Origin: Candidatus Aminicenantota bacterium
GTDB lineage: Bacteria; Acidobacteriota; Aminicenantia; UBA2199
DNA: 18,437 nucleotides
Direction: 5' to 3'
Assembly (NCBI GenBank): GCA_020355945.1
Contig: CP070627.1
Coordinates: 7,149,942 to 7,168,378, forward strand
How positions within the stretch are numbered: the first letter of the stretch is position 1; each line of letters opens with the position of its first letter. The position numbers and the translations under genes are program-made. Shown here piece by piece: positions 1-6,094 of the stretch. The notes under the pieces are model-generated. The model was not told the origin of the DNA and made no database searches. It worked only from the letters and a program-made list of their open reading frames with translations.

Positions 1-2641
1 CGAGAAAACCGCCCCCCTGGACCCCCCGCAAAAGCTTTTGATTATTGTCTTCTCGCGTGTCTTCGCGTATCTTCGCGGCTAAATCCCTCTCACCGAATTT
101 GTAATTTATGAATTTTTCTGCGGTTAACTCCGGCCGTTTCCAATAACCATAGGACACACCGGCACCAATGACACATATTTCCCCGGGAACCCCCACCGGC
201 TGCAGTTGATCGTGATGATTCAATATGAATACATTGGTGTTCAGCGCCGGCGTGCCAATGGGAACCTTTTGAGTATTGGTATCGTGGGGAATGGTGTAAT
301 GCAGTACATCATCACAGCACTCGGTTTGACCATAACAGTCCACCAGGTCAATGTGCGTGTATCTTTCATAAAATTTATTTACTAAAAAGGGCTTGGTTTC
401 TTCAGTGGTAAGGGCAATTTTTCGTAAATGCTCCAGTTCGACCCTGTCCTTGCCTTCATCCAATACAAATAAATACGCCTTTAATACCGACGGGATAACT
501 TCAATGACCGTGACACCGTCGGCAGCCACTCGCTCAAATTGCCGATAGGGGTCCCATTCGATCTCCTCGGAATAGACCATCAACCGCGATCCGGTAAACA
601 ACGGCGCTAATATCTGCCATACCGCTGCAATCACGTTAATACTGAAATTATTGGCTACAACATCCTTTTCAGTAATCCCCAATACCTCGATCTTAGTATA
701 GGTATGATTAACAATCCCGGAATGATGCAGCAGCGCTCCCTTCGGCTTCCCGGTCGAACCGGAAGTGTAAATAATATAAGATAAATCCTCCGGCTGAACC
801 GATTTTTTCAGGTTACCCGGTGTAAAAGCCTTTAATTTTCCAGGCTCGTAGACAATGTGAACAACACTGTAATTCTCGGGTGACTGTTGGGAATCGATAC
901 CAGGTTCACCAGCAGTTAATATAAATCCTGCTTCACTGTCCCGGATGATAAACCCACTGCGTTCCCAGGGATGGGCAATATCCAGGGGGATACAGGCGGC
1001 ACCCGCCTTTAATATGGCCAATAATGCGATAATCATATCAATGGAACGGGGAAACATCAGGGCTGCCCGCGATCCCTCTGTTACACCATACTCTCCCAAC
1101 AGGCGCGCCAATTGATTGGCCCTTTCATCCAATTCTCGGTAAGTTATCCATTGATCCTCGAAACCAACGGCCCTGTTCTGCGGGGTCCTGGCCGCCTGGG
1201 CCTCAATCTCACCATGAATGGTCTTATCCACCCGCAAAGCAATGTCAGGGCTGTTAAATTCTTCCAATATCTGACTGATTTCCTCCTGGGACAACACCTG
1301 GACCTGGGAAATCTTTGCCAGGGGGTCCCGGGTGATCCCTTCCAGGGTATTCAAGTAGTGACAGGCCATGTGCCGGATGGTCTTCTCCTCGAATAAATCG
1401 GCATTGAAACGGAAATCCATCCGCATCTGCCCTGCTTCCAGCAGCAGGATTTGCAGGGTCAAATCAAAATTGGTCATTTCAAACATGTCATAAGAGGTAA
1501 TCCGGAGTGCCAGGTCCCCAGGCCGGTTCAACAGGTTATCCAGCGGGTAATTATCTATAACCACCAGGGAATCAAATAAATTACTCTCCCTGCCAATACC
1601 GGTCATTTGTTTGATGCGGGTCAGCGAACTGTGTTCGCAGCCGTATTGGTTTCGCTCTTCCAGTTGGCTGCTGATGGATTGAAAAACCTGGGCTGCCGTG
1701 TTATCTTTAGAGGTTTGCAGGCGCAGGGGCAGTGTATTGATGAACAAACCCACCATGGTTTCGATGCCTTTGATTTCGGGTGTTCGTCCTGATACCGTGG
1801 TCCCGAAAATAATATCATTGGAATTGTTGTATTTTTGCAGCAGTATTCCCCAGGCCGCATATAACATAGTGGAGAGGGTGATATTATGCGCCTGGCCGCA
1901 CCGATCTACCTGGCCTTTAATTGCTGCGGGCACGATGAAAGAATGGATATTGACCCGGGCAATCTCTCCCAGCTTATTCTTATCATAGGGTAATAATGTC
2001 CGGGTATCAAACCCTTCCAGTAGGCTTTTCCAGGAATCTTCCTGCCGGCGCCTATCCAGCGACTGGTACCATTTGAAAAACTCTTTGACCCGGGTTTTTT
2101 GGCGCCGTACCGGTGTTTCTCCCTTCAGCAGCCGCTGGTATGCCTCCAGGAATTCGCTTAAAATAATCCCCTGGCTCCAACCATCATACAGGATATGATG
2201 AAACGTTAAAATCATTTCACTTTTATTTTCATCGATCCGGCACAGGGTTATTCTTAAGGGGTCCCGGGTTATGTCAATGGTTTGGTTTTGGTCTTGCTGC
2301 AGGATTTTATCTATCAGCCCGGGTGGTTGGTCCTCATCTTGCTCGCCCGGATCGATGATCCGTATGGGCAGTTCTTTTTGTTTGAGGATGACCTGGAGGG
2401 GTTCTTCCAATTGTTCCCAGCGGATAATAGCGCGGAGTATTTCATTGGTCTGCGCCACTGCCTGCCAGGCCTGCTTAAAACGTTCAACATCCATTTTACC
2501 CGACAATTGCAGACGAAATTGTTCGAAATACTGTTTTGACCCGGGATTGGATAAATAGTGGAAGAGCATCCCTTCCTGCAGGGAAGTCAAGCCCATGATA
2601 TCTTCTACATTTCGTTTGTCAATTTTATTTTCAGTCATCAT
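1..2641 (-). CDS. NRPS, condensation + adenylation domains, 3' end beyond window
   Basis: The reading frame is open over 880 codons from the ATG pair at 2641/2638 to the left edge, with no stop. An in-frame TAG lies just upstream. The sequence GGAAGG at 2647-2652 is a fair ribosome site. Residues about 1-440 form a condensation domain, with a TSLQEGMLFH entry motif and active-site HHILYDGWS near residue 148. Residues about 490-880 form an adenylation domain with WITYREL (A1), YTSGSTGKPKG (A3, near 625), YGQTEC (A5, near 767) and a GYWKRPELTAEKF (A6) stretch. The carrier domain must lie beyond the edge. Beginning with a condensation domain, the protein should accept an acyl or peptidyl chain from another protein. 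The usual substrate-binding Asp of the A4 region (FDxSVWE) is replaced: the matching stretch reads VIAAVWQ, so an ordinary alpha-amino acid substrate is doubtful. The last ~30 residues are an insert encoded partly by a dispersed repeat. The family call is firm; the substrate is not predicted. Confidence 0.95.
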   Translation of the reverse strand, partial: MMTENKIDKRNVEDIMGLTSLQEGMLFHYLSNPGSKQYFEQFRLQLSGKMDVERFKQAWQAVAQTNEILRAIIRWEQLEEPLQVILKQKELPIRIIDPGEQDEDQPPGLIDKILQQDQNQTIDITRDPLRITLCRIDENKSEMILTFHHILYDGWSQGIILSEFLEAYQRLLKGETPVRRQKTRVKEFFKWYQSLDRRRQEDSWKSLLEGFDTRTLLPYDKNKLGEIARVNIHSFIVPAAIKGQVDRCGQAHNITLSTMLYAAWGILLQKYNNSNDIIFGTTVSGRTPEIKGIETMVGLFINTLPLRLQTSKDNTAAQVFQSISSQLEERNQYGCEHSSLTRIKQMTGIGRESNLFDSLVVIDNYPLDNLLNRPGDLALRITSYDMFEMTNFDLTLQILLLEAGQMRMDFRFNADLFEEKTIRHMACHYLNTLEGITRDPLAKISQVQVLSQEEISQILEEFNSPDIALRVDKTIHGEIEAQAARTPQNRAVGFEDQWITYRELDERANQLARLLGEYGVTEGSRAALMFPRSIDMIIALLAILKAGAACIPLDIAHPWERSGFIIRDSEAGFILTAGEPGIDSQQSPENYSVVHIVYEPGKLKAFTPGNLKKSVQPEDLSYIIYTSGSTGKPKGALLHHSGIVNHTYTKIEVLGITEKDVVANNFSINVIAAVWQILAPLFTGSRLMVYSEEIEWDPYRQFERVAADGVTVIEVIPSVLKAYLFVLDEGKDRVELEHLRKIALTTEETKPFLVNKFYERYTHIDLVDCYGQTECCDDVLHYTIPHDTNTQKVPIGTPALNTNVFILNHHDQLQPVGVPGEICVIGAGVSYGYWKRPELTAEKFINYKFGERDLAAKIREDTREDNNQKLLRGVQGGGFL
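53..83. repeat. Dispersed TTCGYGT-type repeat, copy 1, inside NRPS coding sequence
   Basis: These 31 bases match 16054-16084 at 24 of 31 positions without gaps. Five of the seven differences are transitions. Internally the unit repeats a TTCGYG core about every 9-10 bases and ends in GGCTAAA. Read on the minus strand it is part of the NRPS frame and encodes a charged stretch (LAAKIREDTRED) following the A6 motif. Confidence 0.6.
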
Positions 2642-2813
2642 GCCTACCTTCCAGGGAATAAGCGAACCTGTTCCCTATATATTCGTATTTCTTTGTGTGT
2701 TACTATCTCTCCACTGCTTGTTTTTTTATCAAGGTAATTTTGGAGCGGTAATTCCGAAAGATGGCCCGTTAGGGCCTTCTTGGGCTGCGGGCCCCGCCCG
2801 CTTTGCGGTTCAT
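2642..2813. other. Intergenic gap with GC-rich hairpins between aminotransferase and NRPS
   Basis: The half next to the aminotransferase stop is GC-rich. It holds the perfect stem GGCCC-GTTA-GGGCC at 2763-2776 and a second dyad GCGGG-C-CCCGC at about 2787-2797. In the minus-strand transcript the first stem is followed only by ATCTTTC, so a terminator is possible but weak. The half nearer the NRPS is AT-rich. A TTGATA at about 2730 could be a -35 box, but I find no convincing -10 partner. Whether the NRPS is co-transcribed with the aminotransferase is undecided. Confidence 0.45.
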
Positions 2814-3974
2814 CTATGAATTGAAAAAATTCACCAGGTGATCGATGCCCTGGTTATACCGATGGCAGGAAAACGAAAGCCGTATGGTTTGGGGAAGCCC
2901 GAAGTCCGAACCCGGCACCGTGGCCACATGTTTCTCTTCCATTATTTTGGTGGCCAAATCCAAACTGGTGGAAAAGTTCTTTTTCTCCATGAATTTTGAG
3001 CAATCCAACGCGATATAAAAGCTGCCCAGCGAAGGGATAGCCCGAATATCCTCAACATCTGCGAATTTCTCCAATGTATAGTCCCGACGGCCTTTATATA
3101 ACATTCGCAGATGTTCCACTTCCTCCTGGAAATCCAGGGCTTTTACCGCACCAAACTGGCAGATGGGATCGGTGGTTAAAAGGGTATGATGCTGGATGAC
3201 GGTCATGGGGGTGATTAATTCTTCCGGCACAATACACCACCCTACTCGCCGACTGTACATTCGATAAGCCTTGGAAAAACTGTTGGTGGTGATGAACATG
3301 GATTTGGTATCTGTCAGTTCCATTACCGAAGGACTCTGCCATTCAAAACATACATTGTCATACACCTCATCATTGATAATGGGGGCCCGGCCGTTCACAA
3401 CCGAGTCCATAAAATATAATTCCTCTTTCGTCAGGATATTTCCCAGGGGATTACCAGGACTGTTCATCACCACCAATTTGGTTTTCTCAGTGAAATTTTC
3501 CTTGAAGGAATCCTTATCCAACTGCATCGTCTCCAGGTCGATTTTGTAGTACCTTATTTTTGCCTGGGATAATAGGGCGGAAAAATGGTACAGCGAGTAA
3601 TAAGGAAGGGGCAGCAGTACTTCATCACCTTTCTCTAAAAATAAATAAAAGAGATTCCTGAAAATGGTGCTGGTTCCTACACTAATGATAAAATTATCCG
3701 GGCTGATGTCCAGCTTGTGCTTTTTCTTGTAATACTCTGAAAGTTTCTCCTTTAACTCCGGCAGACCATCCGGGAATACCAACGCACTTTTCTTAAAATC
3801 CTCCATCGCATCGATGATGGTTTGAATAATGTCCGGATGCAAGGGTAATTCGGATTTCCCTAAGGTCATTCGTATGACATCTTTACCGGCTTTTTCATAG
3901 TCGTAGGCCATTTGATCCAATACGAACATTAAAAATCGTTCGTCAAAGTAATTGATTCCATGATTGACTATCAT
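2814..3974 (-). CDS. Class I/II PLP-dependent aminotransferase
   Basis: This is a fold-type I aminotransferase related to aspartate/aromatic aminotransferases. It would move an amino group between an amino acid and a 2-oxo acid using pyridoxal phosphate. In the 386-aa form, the NSPGNPLG loop lies at 171-178, the NDEVY strand near 201, the Schiff-base lysine in SFSKAY at K235, and the substrate-carboxylate arginine in IRLSFS at R365. The usual T/S-G-x-R-x-G after the lysine reads YSRRVGW, so a Gly is replaced by Ser. I chose the ATG at 3974 because AGGAG lies 7 bases upstream (3982-3986). An in-frame ATG at 4025 would give 403 aa, but it lies inside a palindrome and lacks an SD. It sits between the PP-loop gene and the NRPS on the same strand, so supplying an amino acid or amine building block is the natural inference. 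The substrate is unknown. Confidence 0.9.
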   Translation of the reverse strand: MIVNHGINYFDERFLMFVLDQMAYDYEKAGKDVIRMTLGKSELPLHPDIIQTIIDAMEDFKKSALVFPDGLPELKEKLSEYYKKKHKLDISPDNFIISVGTSTIFRNLFYLFLEKGDEVLLPLPYYSLYHFSALLSQAKIRYYKIDLETMQLDKDSFKENFTEKTKLVVMNSPGNPLGNILTKEELYFMDSVVNGRAPIINDEVYDNVCFEWQSPSVMELTDTKSMFITTNSFSKAYRMYSRRVGWCIVPEELITPMTVIQHHTLLTTDPICQFGAVKALDFQEEVEHLRMLYKGRRDYTLEKFADVEDIRAIPSLGSFYIALDCSKFMEKKNFSTSLDLATKIMEEKHVATVPGSDFGLPQTIRLSFSCHRYNQGIDHLVNFFNS

Positions 3975-3981
3975 TTTTCTA

Positions 3982-3986
3982 CTCCT
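3982..3986 (-). promoter_or_regulatory. Shine-Dalgarno that sets the aminotransferase start
   Basis: AGGAG on the minus strand is followed by 7 bases and ATG at 3974. The longer alternative start at 4025 has no comparable site. Confidence 0.75.
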
Positions 3987-3997
3987 ATGTCCTGTAC

Positions 3998-4030
3998 GTA
4001 ACATGTTACATTTTACACGTGACATGTCAC
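3998..4030. promoter_or_regulatory. Tandem 12-bp palindromic operator upstream of aminotransferase
   Basis: GTAACATGTTAC (3998-4009) and GTGACATGTCAC (4019-4030) are both perfect palindromes of the form GTRACATGTYAC. Their centres are exactly 21 bp apart, two helical turns, so two dimers would bind the same DNA face. A minus-strand TAAAAT (4010-4015) lies between them, and TTACGG lies 15 bp upstream of it as a weak -35. The pair therefore overlaps the likely core promoter, 23-56 bases upstream of the chosen ATG. The regulator is not identifiable from the window. Confidence 0.6.
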
Positions 4031-4066
4031 CCGTAAGGCTTTATTTTTATGTTGAACTGCTGAGCT

Positions 4067-4126
4067 CCCCGCGGGGAACCGGAGACCCCAGTGGTCTCCT
4101 GGTAGAGGGAACCCAGGGGATTTTTT
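4067..4126. repeat. GC-rich dyad element between PP-loop gene and aminotransferase
   Basis: The stretch contains the 10-bp palindrome CCCCGCGGGG (4067-4076). Next comes a perfect 7-bp stem, GGAGACC at 4081-4087 and GGTCTCC at 4093-4099 with loop CCAGT, then GGGAACCC. A run of eight T on the plus strand follows. It is much richer in GC than its surroundings. Its T-run is on the wrong strand to terminate the minus-strand PP-loop transcript, so it looks more like an inserted mini-repeat or an RNA hairpin in the intergenic leader. Confidence 0.5.
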
Positions 4127-4130
4127 TTGT

Positions 4131-5354
4131 TCACGTCATCCAGTCATCCAGGTTTACTCCAAAATAATCGGCATAATAAGGAATCATTAATGCATCGCTG
4201 AGAAAAATATCACAGACCTCTTCTCCAAAGATACCCATATAGGTGGGTGCGATTCGTTTCATTTTTTCTTTTTCCGAATCTGTGATATTTTCATTATTTA
4301 GCTTGTTGTCCACGATATAAAGGACAACGTTTCGATATTCTTCCATTAGTTTTTCAACGGCTTCTTTATTAAGCACACCTGCGCCGGAGTCTTCATAATC
4401 CACTGTGCTGTACTGCATTAAATTGGGGTAACCCCTTCGAACTTCGGTGGCATAATGTTTGATATATGACACACAATCAAATTTCTTCAGGGCAAAATAA
4501 GAGAAAAAGGGTGTGGCCGAACAATTGGTATATATGGTGCGAAAATCCTTGGACTTAAGCCCTATGCTTTCAATTTCTCTGAAGTTGTCTCGATAATCGT
4601 AATCCACAAACGAAAAGGGTGAAATGATGGTAGGATAGTTCTTTTCTATAATTTCAGCTTTATCATAATCGTAAATACTTCCCTTATATTCTTCTCCCAT
4701 GGCATCCCTGACCAGGTCGTGCACGTGTCCGAAGGGCTTCTTTTCTTTTTTGGCCTCACTCTTGATTCTTTCGGGTTGATAATAGGTGATTTCTCCTGTT
4801 TGCGACAGGTCGCTTCCTTCCAATATCACAGGAATATCCATGTTCATGGCATACCTGATGGGAATCCAGAAATGGAAAAAACTGCAAACTTCACAACCAA
4901 AAAATTCACTCAAACCATATTGGGAGCCCTTTAAAAGTGCCAACCTGATACTTTTTTTATATATTTCTTCATTGGGGTAAGCCTTGACCAGGTCGACGTT
5001 TAATTTTTTTGCCACATCCTCTATATTTTTTTTTGCTGCTTCATTTACCAGGGGATGCATGACCGAGAAAGCCAGGGGCCTTAAACCATATTTTTCTTTA
5101 GCCATTTTCAATAAAATCGTACTATCTTTACCGCCGCTAAAAAGAACGATCGTATGATATGGCCTGTCCTTACTCTTCGCTTTTGCAAACAAATTTTCCA
5201 TTTCTTGCAGCAAATATTTCCTCATTTTTGGTTCGTGGGGTGCAAATTTTTTAAATTTGGCGCAGATCGAGCACACTCCTTCATCATCGATATCGATGCC
5301 TGGTATCTTTGAGTGCAGTACACATATATTGCACGTTTGTTTGATGTCATTCAT
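4131..5354 (-). CDS. PP-loop ATPase of the N-acetyl-sugar amidotransferase (WbpG/PseA-like) type
   Basis: The 407-aa protein has the PP-loop SGGKDS at 73-78, which binds ATP and adenylates a carbonyl or amide oxygen before attack by ammonia or sulfur. At the N terminus C8-x2-C11 and C28-x2-C31 flank a PGI-x-x-DDEGVC segment, the zinc-ribbon signature of sugar amidotransferases such as WbpG/PseA. A further C154-x2-C157 precedes a conserved-looking PVILEGSDLSQTGE stretch. AAGGAG at 5361-5366, six bases before the ATG, fixes the start. WbpG-type enzymes normally work with a HisH/HisF-like glutaminase pair to make acetamidino sugars. No such partner is in the window, and the neighbours are an aminotransferase and an NRPS. 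An amidating, amidine-forming or thiolating role in a peptide building block is therefore as possible as a sugar role. The fold is certain; the substrate is unknown. Confidence 0.85.
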   Translation of the reverse strand: MNDIKQTCNICVLHSKIPGIDIDDEGVCSICAKFKKFAPHEPKMRKYLLQEMENLFAKAKSKDRPYHTIVLFSGGKDSTILLKMAKEKYGLRPLAFSVMHPLVNEAAKKNIEDVAKKLNVDLVKAYPNEEIYKKSIRLALLKGSQYGLSEFFGCEVCSFFHFWIPIRYAMNMDIPVILEGSDLSQTGEITYYQPERIKSEAKKEKKPFGHVHDLVRDAMGEEYKGSIYDYDKAEIIEKNYPTIISPFSFVDYDYRDNFREIESIGLKSKDFRTIYTNCSATPFFSYFALKKFDCVSYIKHYATEVRRGYPNLMQYSTVDYEDSGAGVLNKEAVEKLMEEYRNVVLYIVDNKLNNENITDSEKEKMKRIAPTYMGIFGEEVCDIFLSDALMIPYYADYFGVNLDDWMT

Positions 5355-6094
5355 TTTTTTCTCCTTTTTATTTTATTGGATTTGGGTTTATATTATTACG
5401 TATTGATGCGTGGATATGAATCGCTCACTGATTGAGATTCAATAACAAGAATGGTTAAGTAAAAATTGCGCAAGCTTCCGCCTCTGAGGTTTAGCCTCGT
5501 TAGCGTAATAAATCGTTAAGTTTTTGGAAGGACAACTCTATCTGCTTTAGCCCTGCAACGTTCGCTTATATAGAAAAAATTTCCTGAAAACTTAATTATT
5601 TAACAATTGATATTTTTTAAAATTTAAAATAACACAGAACCGGGATTTTTTAAATACGCAAAATTGTTGCGGGTTTTAAAAAGATAGTATATACCAGGAG
5701 AACCCCCTGAAAAAAAAATTTTGATATTTATTTTATCACTTATCTTAAGAATGAATGACTCTTTGTGAATAAAAACCATATAATTAGCCTCTTTAGACCC
5801 CGGAATTTTAAGAATTTTCAACTTTTTATATGTTTCCACACCCCCGTACAAAATCCAATGGGCAAACAGATACGATTTACTTTACGGAAATATATATTTT
5901 ATACAGGAATATATTTTTTTTAACGATAAAATTTCCATAAGGGCTAAAATAAATTTATTTGCAAATTTAATACACAAATGAATTCTTCAATGTGAATATT
6001 TAAAACATTTTTAGCGCGCAACAATTTTTGTTATACTTTATAACTTTTCTCCTCTCAATGCCTTTTCGTGGTTAAAGGTTAAGGGTCTATGGGT
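5355..6094. other. AT-rich 740-bp intergenic region, no confident gene
   Basis: No well-supported gene is visible. On the minus strand a leader-like part near the PP-loop gene includes the small hairpin GAGG-CTAAA-CCTC (about 5485-5497) and the near-palindrome GCGCAAGCTTCCGC (5468-5481), followed in minus orientation by a short T-run. At 6030-6044 GTTATA-CTT-TATAAC is a perfect dyad just beyond the stop of the transferase gene. TTCGTGGTTAAA at 6065-6076 resembles the end of the dispersed repeat. The central part is strikingly AT-rich and holds only an interrupted reading frame, listed separately. Confidence 0.5.
5624..5938 (-). pseudogene. Possible decayed small gene, interrupted by TAA
   Basis: An ATG at 5938 opens 18 codons, then a TAA at 5882-5884. 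The same frame stays open for a further 86 codons to a stop at 5624. The part after the TAA reads like protein (SKSYLFAHWILYGGVETYKK, then alternating hydrophobic and charged residues), but I recognise no family. No ribosome site precedes the ATG. Alternatively a TTG at 5851 starts a 75-aa protein, or all of this is chance in AT-rich DNA. Confidence 0.2.

Noticed and set aside
1112..2558. Several plus-strand and out-of-frame open frames of 60-100 aa
   Set aside because: They are antisense or frame-shifted readings of the NRPS condensation domain, which is continuous and motif-complete.
3975..4025. N-terminal extension of the aminotransferase from ATG 4025
   Set aside because: The extra 17 residues are basic and unlike the family, the ATG sits within a palindrome, and a proper SD marks ATG 3974 instead.
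5460..5590. Possible tRNA or riboswitch in the leader of the PP-loop gene
   Set aside because: Short hairpins exist, but there is no cloverleaf, no T-loop consensus and no riboswitch core that I recognise on either strand.
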